Source: Conus ventricosus (taxonomy: Eukaryota; Mollusca; Gastropoda; Neogastropoda; Conidae). From it: a stretch of 64,000 nucleotides of DNA. Position numbers and translations under genes: made by a program. The stretch lies in contig CM031595.1 in assembly GCA_018398815.1 (NCBI GenBank), forward strand, positions 141,595,332-141,659,331, read 5' to 3'. A model generated the notes under the pieces. The model was not told the origin of the DNA. It was given only the letters and a program-made list of their open reading frames with translations, and made no database searches. Every line of letters starts with the position of its first letter. Position 1 is the stretch's first letter. Of this stretch, positions 1 through 11,100 are shown piece after piece.

Positions 1-52
1 ATAAAAGAATCCATGCTACGGTGGGCTAAGTGAGCAGCCAATTGACCTGCAG

Positions 53-204
53 GCCTACATCAAAGTGGTGATGTCAACAAACAGGAGAAAGATCTGGGGA
101 TCTCTCCTGTTGCCTACGCTCACCTAGCTAAGTCTTGGGATTCCTACTGGACTGAAACATTTAGAAACCTAATGGCAAAAGCAAGACCAACCCATACTTT
201 ATGA
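53..204 (+). CDS. possible terminal exon of an upstream gene, product not recognised
   Basis: After an acceptor-like CAG at 50-52 one frame (2 nt completing a codon, then 55-201) stays open for 49 codons and ends at TGA 202-204. The text looks protein-like, with a stretch reading EKDLGISPVAYAHLAKSWDS and a C-terminus of ARPTHTL. An AATAAA lies 683 nt further on. The same frame has a stop just upstream (43-45), so the exon must begin at about 53, with the rest of the gene left of the window. I do not recognise the family. It could be a chance ORF. Confidence 0.35.
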
Positions 205-1064
205 TGAGATACAATGAGGACTGGCCAGCTACGTGAGATGAGACTGAATCTTTGAGAAATTGCCAAGTTTTTTGTTGTTGTTGTATGTTTTAATCTTGTA
301 TCCAAAAAGTATTTGGTGTTAAATTGTGCTTAACTTGCGTCAGTCTATTTGTTGTTCATACATCATTTCGTGTTTGATCCCGTCTTCTAATCCTGTCTGC
401 CACTCGGGGCACAAGTACTTGTAAGTGCATAAGCCTAAGTTAAACTTGAGCATTTTTAACGGTCCCAAAGAACAAGATATTTTTCCATGACTAATACTGG
501 AACTTTTTTTCTCTCCTTCAGCCACACGTGATTGAGATGGTGGAGATGAATATCAAATGTAACACCTGCTTTATGATTTTTTTAATTTTTTTTTATTTTT
601 ATAGAGAACACACTCTGAGTCCATCCACTAGAGGACCACACATTCCTCCGCTACACGTCACAGACATCTCCTCCCTCACCACGCCCCGCTCCCCTCGCTG
701 GCAAAAGACATATATTGAGTGAATTTATTTCTATCTGTTGATGTAATAGAGACCAATCCTTTTTTTCTTTTTGTTCTATACTTTTTTAATGATGCTGTTG
801 TAACTGCCTGCCGTTGGTTGATCATTGAATCGGTGTGTCTGGCACTTTTTTTTGCCTTTTTTCCATTTTCTTTTTCACTTTCTTGTAATAAAACAACAAA
901 GACACCGAGAGTGAGTTTGTTCTTGGTTGGTTGTGATGAATGTGTGTGCGTGTGTGCGAGGGGGGGGGGGGGGGGGGGGGGAGTGGGACGATGGGTCAAT
1001 GGGTTTGTTTCTTTCATGATGTGTGATTATGTCCGGCAATCAACAGCAACAGAGATAGACTGGG
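205..1064. other. intergenic / possible 3'UTR, no further gene seen
   Basis: T-rich sequence with a perfect AATAAA at 887-892 on the + strand and a 22-base G run at 960-981. Nothing coding is supported here. Confidence 0.5.
887..892 (+). promoter_or_regulatory. candidate polyadenylation signal AATAAA
   Basis: A perfect AATAAA hexamer in a T-rich stretch, downstream of the possible terminal exon at 53-204. Position and composition fit a poly(A) signal, but nothing else confirms it. Confidence 0.3.
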
Positions 1065-1265
1065 AAACATAGACCAGGGGGAACATATAGCCAGTGGAAT
1101 ATGCGGCTTTGAGAGCAAAGACCTTGGGATTATAGAATGGGCGGAACACAGAGCCAGAGCTGGAATATAATGCTGGGGCAAAGTAGAGCAGGCTCGATTG
1201 AGCTGGAGGAACATAGAGCTGGGGGAACTGCCGCAGACACAGGGGAACATAGAGTCGGGGGAACA
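1065..1265. repeat. degenerate about 20-bp minisatellite upstream of ADSL
   Basis: A motif like GAACATAGAGCYGGGG recurs about eight times with irregular spacing. The array lies 220-420 bp upstream of the ADSL start codon, so it is promoter-proximal. A fragment 'gctttgagagca' at about 1105 reappears at 1355. Confidence 0.6.
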
Positions 1266-1467
1266 AAGATATGGTTTCACAGCAGTATGCATCAATAGCT
1301 GAACTGCACGATGAATGTGTTTTAATGAGGGCTGATCCGACAGATGCAACATGCAGCTTTGAGAGCAGAAAATATAAATGTTTTAGGTGGAATTTGTATC
1401 TCTGGATTGGATATTTGCAGGCGGGATAACTCTTGTAGGCTATTGTTCTGGAAGTCGAAAGTCAAAA

Positions 1468-1491
1468 ATGGCGGCACTGTGGAAAGCATGA
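1468..1491 (+). promoter_or_regulatory. short upstream ORF overlapping the ADSL start
   Basis: ATG at 1468 opens a seven-codon ORF (MAALWKA) that ends at TGA 1489-1491. That stop overlaps the two in-frame ADSL ATGs at 1488 and 1491. The uORF ATG has a good Kozak context (A at -3, G at +4). If the 5'UTR includes this point, ADSL would need leaky scanning or termination-reinitiation. The geometry is seen directly; the regulatory role is inferred. Confidence 0.45.
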
Positions 1492-1643
1492 TGGAGGCCA
1501 GCGAAGAGTATTCGGAGCATATTAACTACCGCACCCCTCTAGTAGCACGCTATGCCAGCCCAGCAATGACACATAATTTTGGTGACGTGAAAAAATTTAC
1601 AACTTGGAGAAAGTTGTGGATTTGGCTGGCAATGGCACAGAAG
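1491..1643 (+). CDS. ADSL: ADSL exon 1 (residues 1-51)
   Basis: Encodes the N-terminus through [14 protein letters not shown] and [15 protein letters not shown], matching the human N-terminal region (YRSPLASRYASPEM, TWRQLWLWLAEAEQ). It ends in phase 0 at AAG before GTGAGG. The start is placed at the second of two adjacent ATGs (1488, 1491). The 1491 ATG has A at -3 and G at +4, and it gives exactly the human total length. The frame is open upstream to 1344 but that part shows no family similarity. Confidence 0.93.
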
Positions 1644-3629
1644 GTGAGGCACAACTGTGTCTAATACTGCTAGTAATATAATTACTATGCATAGCAAAGA
1701 TCGGGGTCGTAATAAGGAGGCTCATGGATGGAGCCACAAGCGACCTCCGCTAAGGAGGTAATGTTTATCACCCACGCCTATTGATTGGTTTAAATATCTG
1801 TTTGCAAGGAGCTAAATGAAGAAGTACCAGTGGCCCAATATGGGTCGGAGTCAAGGACGAAGCCTGATGAACTAGATGAGGCTCCGACCTGTATCATCCG
1901 AGCCTTAACTGCCTCGCTGCCTCCCACTCTCCCCATCCCCTCCGGACTGCCTAGACCACTCCATACTCCGGAGAGGGGAGGGGGCACAGTACCGGATAGC
2001 CAACCATACAATCACAGGTTGGAAAGTTTGTGCCCGCACATGTTGTCTCCCTAGTCCAGGCATCACCATTGGACAGTCTTGGCTGCCAGTAGCACAAAGT
2101 GTCCTTTGACCTTTATCTTTCTCCTTGCCACCCAAAGTATCCTCCCCGCCATCCCTCCTGGCCTTCCATCACCTCCCTCCCTGGTCGTAAACTGTACAGA
2201 ACAAGGAGGCTGAACTACAAGTACAAGCAACAACATTGACATTTGTAAAGGTAGATGAGTCTCCTGCTCAGAAACTAATGGAGTACAACAGTTAACTTGC
2301 CAAACATGCTAGTAACTCACTTCACTTTACCATTAAAAAAAAAAGGAAAGAAAATACGATAAAAATTATATGATTTGCTTTATGAACAGAATTTTATTCT
2401 TGTAACAACAAAGTATGAATACTGTAATTTTAGGGATCAATCCAGTATGTAGATGTATCATAATTGTCTTTATGTTGTCTACTTGTCGGCCACTGAAACA
2501 TAATGGTCTGTTTCCTCACCCTTGCTCACTGGCACACACATGCAGTAGATACACAGATCTATACATGCTGCCAAGAAAGAGAGAGAAAGAAGAGGGGACA
2601 GATAACTTTCATTCCATCCCTCATGTGCTGTTCCTTTTGAAAGTATCAGTTGACTTGTTAAAAACATCAGTTGACTTATATTTTTAAAGAAAAAAATCTG
2701 TTAAAATAGATAATCTAATGAAAGACAGAAAGAACATGTAATTTTTTTTAATGTTCTTTTTTTTTCTTGTTACTTGGTAAGAGCTCTGCCCAAAATTAGT
2801 TTCTTGTTGCATTGCCTGTCTCAGTCACTTGCATATTCTGTGCCACGTCGGTGTTACTCCACCCATGCCATCAATTCCAGCTCCTTGTCCATGGCCACAC
2901 CCTGGCTTGTCACACTGCAGACCTGGCATTGATGCTCAACAGTAAGCAGCCAAAGTTGCATCATGAGACAGCCCTTCAGAGGAGATAATGCACTGCTGCC
3001 AAGTCACTTTGGGCTCTTTAGTGATGCTTGTTCTGATCCAAAATGTGCAGGACACCACATACTAAGATGCCTACCGACAAAATGATTTTGTAGTTGCAGA
3101 GCCAGCACATGTAAGTGTCCCCGTCTGGAGATTACCACCATATCTGCCCATCGGCAGTCCCCATGAACTTGCCAATATTAGTAACCTCAACATGAACTAA
3201 CCTAGGGTGTTGACTTTGAAAGAAAATCAAAACGGAAGTTACCATAAGAGCAGGGCATGAAGGGCAACAGAATTTTAGACTTTTTTTTCCAATGCTGATT
3301 CATGAGGATAATGAAGATGATGCTATGGAGTTCCATTCCAGACTGGACTGCATGATTGGGCTGTAATCTATTCTTACTGTCATAAAGTATGCCAACATCT
3401 ACCAGTCCCAGGAGCTATGAACACCTGTAGTATCAGTCAGACTTTCATGATGTATCCTGGCATCAACCAGGCCCAAGAGATACAGATACTTGTGGTACTG
3501 ATTGATTAATTTGAGCAAAACTTTCAGAGACTTAAGTTGATAAAAATCAACTGTATGGTGCCAATTTATTCAACTGAGCTTCTAATAAACTCAACTCTTG
3601 GTAACAGAAAAGTCCAACAAATAAATGGT

Positions 3630-3698
3630 TGTAATGGGAATCAAATACATAACCTCCTAGATGGGAACCTTGACACTAACCACTGTGCCACAATGGAT
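3630..3698 (-). mobile_element. tRNA-derived SINE head
   Basis: On the - strand the sequence has a good pol III A box (TGGCACAGTGG, at 3680-3690) followed at tRNA-like distance by a degenerate B box (ATTTGATTCCC, about 3636-3646). A tRNA cloverleaf is not preserved, so this reads as a SINE head rather than a tRNA gene. The 3' tail was not delimited. Confidence 0.5.
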
Positions 3699-4025
3699 AA
3701 CTTTGTTAACAAAAGAAATGGCACAAAGGAGTTTGGATGATACCTGTGTAACTGTTACAGTCGAGGAAATACAGAGCTTTTTTTTGTTGCAGTTATTGCA
3801 GGTGGGTGATAGGATTGTAGAATGACTCGAAACTACTGATTGACAGAACATACAAATGTATAAGTTTGGAGATATGGAGAGAGTGCATGTACTCTAGTAA
3901 GTTCTGCGCATTCAGTTTTCACAACCCAGAGCAGATTCGGTGTGCAGAGACTTGTTTGTGTGTGCATGAGGTAGGTAACTGATGAGTGAGTGAAAGGTGG
4001 TTGACTTAATCACTCATGTTCAAGT

Positions 4026-4047
4026 CCCCCCCCCCCCCCCCCCCCCC
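4026..4047. repeat. poly-C homopolymer
   Basis: 22 consecutive C in ADSL intron 1, about 90 bp before the exon 2 acceptor. Confidence 0.9.
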
Positions 4048-4134
4048 TACCACCACACTTCATTCTCTCCTCACCTGCCTTCCTCTCCGAGGTTGGGCTT
4101 GTAAAGACATAAATGTGCGTGTTTGTGTCTATAG

Positions 4135-4338
4135 AAGCTGGGATTGCTCATCACGGATGCCCAGATAAAGGAGATGCAGGACAACCTGGCCAACATTGAC
4201 TTTGCTCACGCCGACCTGGAAGAGAAGCGTGTGCGCCACGACGTCATGGCTCACGTCCACACCTTCGCTCGGGCCTGCCCCCTCGCTGCTCCCATCATCC
4301 ATCTGGGAGCCACTTCCTGTTATGTGGGCGATAACACT
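4135..4338 (+). CDS. ADSL: ADSL exon 2 (residues 52-119)
   Basis: Phase 0 in and out, between TATAG and GTAAGT. Contains [14 protein letters not shown] with His86 and [15 protein letters not shown], the first conserved region of the fumarase/ASL superfamily, which contributes to substrate binding. The exon is intact. Confidence 0.96.
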
Positions 4339-5483
4339 GTAAGTGACAGAGGAAGTCTGCATCTCCATGTGCTGGCACCTTGGTAATTATTGAAAAGGTG
4401 ACGGGTTGGAGGGCAGAACTGTCAGTTTACCTTCACCATGTTTCCTAGGTGCCCCTGTTCCCAGACACAGAAAAGTTTTAATACCGCTGGAACTATTGTA
4501 ACTATTTTAGTGACATGTTCAGTATCTTTGATAAAAATAATTTACTCTGCGTCAGCAAAATTTTGTGTCTTGAATTAAAAGGGACAAAAATAATTGGTTG
4601 CATCATTTGAATTAAACACTTTCGATGAGTGTTCTGGTGGACCCATATATTAAAGAGCAGTAATTGGATACCACAATGCATTGAGTGTGGCGCCACGCAG
4701 TTGGACATTGTCTGTTATAGAAATTGTTGAGGATTTTTTGATGGGAATAGATCCATCAGGACCTGAACATCTTAATGGGAGATTAACAGAAAAAATATAC
4801 AGTAAAATGTATGGGTACTGGGGGATCCTCAACATCAGGACTGTATAGTCTAAAGCGATATCTGGTGAAGATTTACAGATGAAAATTTATTGTTCTTTCA
4901 CACATTTTACATCTTTTTGTCAGTGAAATTTCATGTATCTTTCACACACAAAAATGTATTCTGTGTCAGGAATTTTTTGTGTCTTTGCGTCAAAGGGGAA
5001 AAAGATTGTCAGGATTTTTTTTGTGTCTTTGCATCAAAAGGGAGAAAAAGATGATCAGCTGCATCAATTAAACTGTGCACTTGCGATAAAACGTCGGTTC
5101 TGGTGGACACATAATTTTAAACAGCAGTAATCAGATACCATAACACATTGAATATGGGTCCAGGTGGATCTGCATTGTTCGTTAAAGGAACTCTTGAGGG
5201 CTTTTTAAAAAGTATGGGTTCATCAGGACTTGCAGCATCTGACTGCGGATAAACGGTTAAGAAAAAAAGAAGAAAAAAACAGTAAAGCTTATGTAAAATG
5301 TATGGGTTCTGGGGGAAGCACATTGTCAGATCGTATAGTCTAAAGCAATGGCTGGTGAAGATTAATGGTGAAAATGTATAGTTCTTCAGCACATTTTGCA
5401 TCTTTTGTTTTAGGAAATGAACCGCAAAACTTAAACATATTGATAATAAGTCTTATATACATTGCATGCATGCACACACACGT

Positions 5484-5506
5484 GCGAGCATGCACCCAGG
5501 CACGTA

Positions 5507-5583
<77 letters not shown>

Positions 5584-5689
5584 TCTCTCTCTGACACACA
5601 CACACACACATGCACACAAAACACGCTATCACACACTAGTATCACACACACGCACATACACACTCACTCTTCACACACACACACACACA

Positions 5690-5733
<44 letters not shown>

Positions 5734-5767
5734 TCACTCTACACACACACACACACACATACACTCA

Positions 5768-5828
<61 letters not shown>

Positions 5829-5836
5829 ACACACAT
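5484..5836. repeat. (CA)n microsatellite tract
   Basis: About 350 bp of CA dinucleotides with small interruptions (CTCTCTCTGA, TCACTCTTCAC). The histidine/threonine and cysteine/valine ORFs in it are dinucleotide artefacts. Confidence 0.97.
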
Positions 5837-6099
5837 GAAAATTCCCAAGACAGGAACTGAAGCGTGTCAGACTTGATAAACATAATGATTGTGAGCACAG
5901 TCCCAAAAAAAGGGGAAAAAAAAGAAGACAAACTTCAGTTAATCTGTGTGAGTAGAGGACAACATATGTCTCCAAGCATTGATTTATTTGATCAACATTG
6001 CCTGTTGATGTTCTTTGAACTGAACTGGGTTGTGCTAAGGCACACACACAAGGTTAAGGTATAAATGACTGACCAAGACTTGAAATAGTGGGGGTGGGT

Positions 6100-6123
6100 G
6101 GGGGGGGGGGGGGGGGGGGGGGG
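6100..6123. repeat. poly-G homopolymer
   Basis: 24 consecutive G, preceded by interrupted G-rich sequence from 6088, about 105 bp before the exon 3 acceptor. Confidence 0.9.
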
Positions 6124-6228
6124 CTGTAATTTTCATTATATACTATAGCAGTTTTGTATGATTTTGGCATTATCATAGTTAAGGGAAAGACGTATAGATT
6201 CTGACCGTGTATATTCTTTCTGTTACAG

Positions 6229-6273
6229 GATTTGATCATTATGAGAGATGGTCTGGATATTCTGATGCCGAAG
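6229..6273 (+). CDS. ADSL: ADSL exon 3 (residues 120-134)
   Basis: A 45-nt exon encoding DLIIMRDGLDILMPK (human DLIILRNALDLLLPK). Flanked by TGTTACAG and GTAAAT, phase 0 at both ends. Intact. Confidence 0.95.
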
Positions 6274-6344
6274 GTAAATGTTCACTGAATCCCATTTTTG
6301 TGTTTATTTCTCAAATGTTAATGATGATGGTGTTATTAACTTAA

Positions 6345-6475
6345 AGCTGGCCAAACATTGACAGTGATGAGATATGTGTTTACAGCTGACCAAATATTGA
6401 CAGAGATGGTGTTGTGCGTTTAGTGCGTCTACAAGCTGACAAGACAATAACAGTAATGCAATGGTGTATTTACAG
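6345..6475 (+). repeat. tandem copies of the ADSL exon 4 acceptor
   Basis: The exon 4 junction, TTTACAG followed by CTGGCCAGG, has three diverged copies in the intron upstream. The exon-like starts are at 6347 (ctggccaaa), 6386 (ctgaccaaa after tttacag) and 6436 (ctgacaaga), before the real one at 6476. Spacing is 39, 50 and 40 bp. The linking text 'cattgacag.gatgg.gt' is also shared. Confidence 0.65.
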
Positions 6476-6554
6476 CTGGCCAGGTGTATTCACAGGCTGT
6501 CCAACTTTGCCCAGCAAAACAAGTCTCTGCCCCGCCTGTCCTACACCATCTGCA
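6476..6554 (+). CDS. ADSL: ADSL exon 4 (residues 135-161 start), one base missing at catalytic His159
   Basis: Encodes LARCIHRLSNFAQQNKSLP and then the motif corresponding to human TLGFTHFQ. The exon is 79 nt where conserved phasing needs 80. The sequence reads TAC ACC AT CTG CA before GTGAGT. A single C missing between 6547 and 6548 would make the codon CAT, His159, the general-acid histidine. As written, the frame is lost at the active site. The rest aligns without gaps. A sequencing or assembly deletion in a CCC run is the simplest explanation; a real null allele cannot be excluded. Confidence 0.9.
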
Positions 6555-7823
6555 GTGAGTGCACAGTCTGTCATACACTATGTAAAGGGAAGTGAGTCAG
6601 ATCAAATGGTTTGGGGATTTTGTGGTGGAATTGACTTCTAGGACTTAAAAATCCTGTCTGTCTGCTCAGAAGTACCTGTACTTGTTTCAGGTCAGGGAAA
6701 GTTAAATCGTCAATCCATGCTCTAGATATGGTTAATCTCAAACAGGTTCACTGCCTTTATGTACATCAACCATGGGGATTTTGTACAGTTTAAAATCTTT
6801 TTGATGCATGCAAACACACACACATGTACGTGCATGCGCACACTCACTTGCATGCACATGTGTGCATGTGCCCGTGCACACACACACACACACACACACG
6901 CACACACGCACACTGTTTCTATATATATAATAGAAAAGAAATTAAAATAGCCTTTACAGTGTTAGTTGTTTAGATTCCCCTGAATAGCCTTTACAGTGTT
7001 AGTTGTTCACTTGCATGCACATGTGTGCATGTGCCCGTGCACACACACACACACACACACGCACACACGCACACTGTTTCTATATATATAATAGAAAAGA
7101 AATTAAAATAGCCTTTACAGTGTTAGTTGTTTAGATTCCCCTGAATAGCCTTTACAGTGTTAGTTGTTTAGATTCCCCTGAATCCTGAGAAATCCTTCAT
7201 TTTCACTACAAGACAAACAGCTGGAGGATTTTGTTTTGTTTTGTCTAATGGCACTTTTAGGTTAGTTCAAGATGCAGCATCATTGGACACTTGCTTGATC
7301 ATTCTCTGGACTTGATCCACATGCAGTTGTTTATTAAAATGGCATGCGACTTCCGGTCTGTTTGGTAAAGTAGTTTTAACCAGGTATAAGACAAAGGCAT
7401 GCAGCAAGCTGTATTGGTTAGTCTGTTTTGTTGATGATTTTAACCACTTGTATAATTACAAGCCAGATTCATTCAACAAGCCAAACTGGTGAGTCTTGAG
7501 GGTCATGGGAGTGAGGTTAATATGTAGGTAAACGATATGTTTAGGACTATCTCCCCCAATTTTTTTTTTTTTTTCAGTTCATTTCTTTACTTATTTATTC
7601 ATCTGGTTGTAATTGTGCGCTGTAATTTGATGGTTTAGCAGATGTGCAGTAGTCTTAAAGGATAAATCTGTATACAGTGATGCCTCCTAGATGATACTGA
7701 AAACTGAAGACCCAGACATTTACAGGCCTGTTTTATTTGTTTTCTGTACTTTTTGTTTGGTTTTTAATTCTGATATTGCTCTGAGGCAGTTGAAATCTTT
7801 GACACTGTCATTGACTGTTTCAG
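6555..7823 (+). other. ADSL intron 4
   Basis: GTGAGT..TTTCAG. Contains a recent tandem duplication (6845-7170) and otherwise unremarkable AT-rich sequence. Confidence 0.85.
6845..7170. repeat. 163-bp tandem duplication including a (CA)n tract
   Basis: The segment beginning 'cacttgcatgcacatgtg' at 6845 starts again at 7008 and is nearly identical over its length, including '(ca)n..tttctatatatataatagaaa'. An internal 'atagcctttacagtgttagt' motif is itself repeated. The high identity suggests a recent event or a collapsed or expanded repeat in the assembly. Confidence 0.85.
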
Positions 7824-7994
7824 ACCGGCTCAGCTGACGACAGTGGGGAAACGTGCCTGCATCTGGACTCAGGATCTGCTGATGGATTTACGCAGCTGGA
7901 GAGGGCAAAGAGTGACCTTCGCTTCCGTGGGGTCAAGGGCACCACAGGCACACAGGCCTCCTTCCTCGCTCTCTTTGATGGAGATGATACCAAG
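7824..7994 (+). CDS. ADSL: ADSL exon 5 (residues 161 end-218), one base missing at codon 184
   Basis: Begins with the single base that completes Gln161, then [22 protein letters not shown], and later [20 protein letters not shown] and DGDDTK, all conserved in the family. The two parts lie in different frames. Between TTA (Leu183) and CAG (Gln185) only CG is present, so one base is missing between 7892 and 7893. The length is 171 nt against 172 expected. The exon ends in phase 0 before GTGTGT. Confidence 0.92.
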
Positions 7995-8261
7995 GTGTGT
8001 GTATGGGATGGAGGAGGGGGTGAAGGAGTGAATGAGTGTCCTTCTTCCTAAAATACTGGTTCACTCAAAAACGAGTTGATCACCAGCGCGCATGTTAAAA
8101 AGTAAAATAAAATAACATAAAATAGTGCGACTCAGACTGTTGGCCCCTGGAGCAAATTTAGCAACAAGGGGTCGCACTCGATATTCAAGAAGTTAAAAGC
8201 AATGGCCAAATTCAGGCCCAGGTAACAGTAAAATATCTGGGGAAGTTAAAATAGAAAATCG

Positions 8262-8400
8262 TCAATATGCAGATCTCAAAACTGTCGTATCAATTTGTTT
8301 TTTAAATGAGACTGCATTTGTGGCAATCTTAATGGCACCTGGCAGTGAGTTCCACAGCCGTACAGAACTAGGGTAAAATGAATGTGTGTAGAGGTGCAGG
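8262..8400 (-). mobile_element. LINE reverse-transcriptase C-terminal remnant
   Basis: The - strand frame contains SFYPSSVRLWNSLPGAI followed by SFKKQID. This is the 'FFPRTIRLWNSLP...FKKRL' ending typical of ORF2 in non-LTR retrotransposons (jockey/CR1/RTE-type clades). Only the last 45 or so codons are visible, so it is a dead 5'-truncated copy. The clade cannot be fixed from this piece. Confidence 0.75.
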
Positions 8401-9720
8401 CTTATCCAGATAATCTGTAAATCCAGTTTCAAAGTCTGTTTCAAATGGTCTGTATTTAACAAACTGGAGAGTTATTTGAGTGCTTTCGGGTTTACAGATT
8501 TAGTTTTGCTTCTGCAGTTTAATTTGAAGACACTGTGGTACATTGTGTTTATTGTTCACAGTCAGAAAGAAAGGCTCTAAACCATTTCATCACTGCAGCA
8601 GTTGCATGTATACTCACAGTCAGAATACAACAGACGCTGCTTGCCACCATGTGCACGCTGTGATTCAGTTTTGTTTGTGGATATGCAATTGTTTAGGTAT
8701 CCTGTCATTTAAAAAGTAAATGGAATGAATTTTTCTTGAGTCATCTTTAACATGATGTATAAGTGCTAGCAACTGGTACCAGTCGTTTCAAAGCCATAGC
8801 CTCGTAAATCTTGTAACCTGCGGTAGCTCTGCTTCACATCTGGTTGTCTGCTGCTTGCAGCTTTGGGGTAGCTGTGATGGGAGTGTTTGTTAATCAGTGA
8901 ATTTAAGAAGTAGTTGAAGTTCCAGACCGGGTAAGAATCCAAAACATACTCCTGGTCAGTTCCGCTAATATATAAGAACTTTGATGTAGAAATGTCACAG
9001 ACAACTTTGGCTTTTTGACTGGTTGTATTACATGGATGTAAGAATCAGGGATCCCAACTTTTTGCTTTTCCTTCGATTTCCTTAGAGGGAGAAAAAAGCA
9101 CCATTTTTAACATGCTAGAAATTTTCAGTGTAATCACAAATGAACTAACTGAATACTGGGTAATATTCTCAACTTGATTAAAAGAACCAAAAGTATTCAT
9201 CAGATTTGCCTAGGCCCCAATATATTCGTCAGTCTAGAATCCCTGTTGTCAGTCCTGTTTTCAGTAGTAAAATGAATATTTTTAGTGGTGTGAACATGGC
9301 AGCATTTCCAAAGATGAACTCCTCATTACTTTGAGTCCATAAGTGAGCAAGAACACCTCGGACAAACTGCACAGAGTGTGAAATGAAATCATAGATTTCA
9401 TGGTCAGCAAGATCATAGTTTTTTGTAACTTGACCATATACCATATTGTTGGGGTTAGAATAGTAGAAACTACAGAAGAATAGTAGTTTAAGGTGAATCT
9501 AATATATGGAAAGTGCAACGTATATCAGTTGGGAAAAAAGTAGGGAACAAAATTTGCGTAGAAGAGGTGGTCATGTGTATGAGCATACACACATAATACA
9601 TGTGCACCTAGTTGTGTGTCCACAGACCATTCAGAAAATTATGTCATACTGTGTCATTCAGCCACCCTTATTCAATGCCTGGGGATGAAAATCTTGATGC
9701 TTTCTACTTCACCTGATAAT

Positions 9721-9905
9721 ACATGGAATGCAGGATAGGGCCATTAACAAACGTGGACAGTGTCTGCTCCAGTTGACTGCTTCATGATCACTAGATATTG
9801 ATTGCTCCCTGTGAACTTCATGTTCTGGGGCTGCAAGAGAACGACCTCTGTGTGGTTGTCTGTGAGGGTTTGGAATGAACAGCCTAGGAGTAATGCCATT
9901 TTGAG
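9721..9905. repeat. dispersed repeat copy 1
   Basis: Related by sequence to 29741-29925. On the - strand both read as similar peptides (one has REQSISSDHEAVN..RHC, the other RKQSMSSHQEATQ..RHC), and both have a block near 'ttggaatga-cagc'. Two diverged copies in one window point to a medium-abundance interspersed family. Codon constraint is not evident. Confidence 0.5.
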
Positions 9906-11053
9906 GCAGAGAAAATGAAAAAAAAACAGAGAAAAAAAAAAGAAAAGGTAAGAGGAAGAAGTGGACAGTGCAATTCAAAAGATGGCTTACTTTGGTTTGT
10001 GATGTTGGTTTGATTTTTTTCAGTGTTCTATGATGTGTAGAAGTTGAACTATATAGGAACATTAACTCGGTGGTAATACACTAAAGATCAATTTGTTACC
10101 TCATGACATTCCATTCTGGACATATTTAAAACTTGACAGACTTACACAAAATGGCCAAAACATACTAGCTGTACAGGGTCCAAAAGTTTGTTTTTGAAAC
10201 ATCCAGATTGCTAATGAATTCTGCTTGTAAACTTCTCAGTTTTATATATTTCATCACCATATTCAGAAAAAAGAAAAATGTGAAAGGTGTGTGTGCATAT
10301 CTTAGAATGTTTCTATTGTCTACTGGCAAAAGCACCAGAAAGAATTTGACAATTTTCCCATCAAAGTAATATTCCCTTCATTAAATGAACACGCTCATTT
10401 TCAGATCCTTACATCACACGATTGATCACCATGAGAAATCAGAATTTCCTTTATTCAACAGTCTTGTTTGGGGAAAGAGTAACCTGTGATCTGTCTCAGA
10501 GCATCACTGTCAGTTCTCTGCACCCTTTGTACATATTCACACTGTCAAGTTATGGGCCTGTGTAGTTTCCCTTGGATCAAAGCTTACCAGCACATTAAAA
10601 CATGATGTAAATCAATTTTTGAAAAAACAAACAAAAACTTGTAACTTTGGCATATCTCACCTTGTTGACAGCACGCTGATTTTAAACTTCAGCAAAATGC
10701 TTTTGAGTGTAAGATATAAGGCGTATTTAAATGTGATTGGTGCTTTTGAGTTGCAGTGTCTGTAAATGTGATTAGTGCTTGTAAATGTGATTAGTGCTTT
10801 TAATTTGGGTCATAGCATCATGTGATGTGATTATTTCAACAGGGAATTGAAGGTAACACCTGTCTGTTAAGGTTGCAGTCAAACAATATGTATTCTGTAC
10901 ATGTATCACCAGCATAACATCGCTTCGTGGTCAGCAGCCAGTTGCTGTAGAAGCATCTCAGGTAGGTGGAAACAGGCAGGAAAACCTAATTACTGGCGGA
11001 ACACACCAGAGGTGTGTATGAAATGGTGTCAGTGAACCTGGTTCCGTGTGCAG

Positions 11054-11100
11054 GTGGAGGAGCTAGACCAACTGGTGACAGAGATGGCTGGGTTTCAAAG
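11054..11100 (+). CDS. ADSL: ADSL exon 6 (residues 219-234 start)
   Basis: 47 nt encoding VEELDQLVTEMAGFQ plus two bases (AG) of the next codon, before GTATGT. Human equivalent: VEQLDKMVTEKAGFK. Intact. Confidence 0.93.

Larger units (their letters stand above)
1644..4134 (+). other. ADSL intron 1
   Basis: GTGAGG..TATAG intron of 2.49 kb. It holds a SINE head (3630-3698), a pure C run (4026-4047) and unassigned sequence. Around 3380-3510 two related segments ('accagtcccaggagctatgaacacctgtagta' and a diverged copy) form a short degenerate duplication. Confidence 0.9.
4339..6228 (+). other. ADSL intron 2
   Basis: Contains a diverged tandem duplication of about 500 bp: 4550-4850 and 5020-5370 share 'ggacccatatattaaagagcag', 'gggatcctcaacatcagga' and 'gtatagtctaaagc'-type segments. 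This is followed by a long (CA)n tract and a G run at 6100-6123. Confidence 0.6.
7995..11053 (+). other. ADSL intron 5
   Basis: 3.06 kb. Holds a LINE remnant on the - strand (8262-8400) and one copy of a dispersed repeat (9721-9905). A short 'aatgtgattagtgctt' triplication lies at about 10735-10800. No other coding sequence seen. Confidence 0.85.

Noticed and set aside
5340..5860. His/Thr- and Cys/Val-rich ORFs
   Set aside because: Translation of the (CA)n tract.
9229..9518. - strand ORFs of 71 and 78 codons
   Set aside because: No splice sites in phase, no recognisable motif; likely chance.
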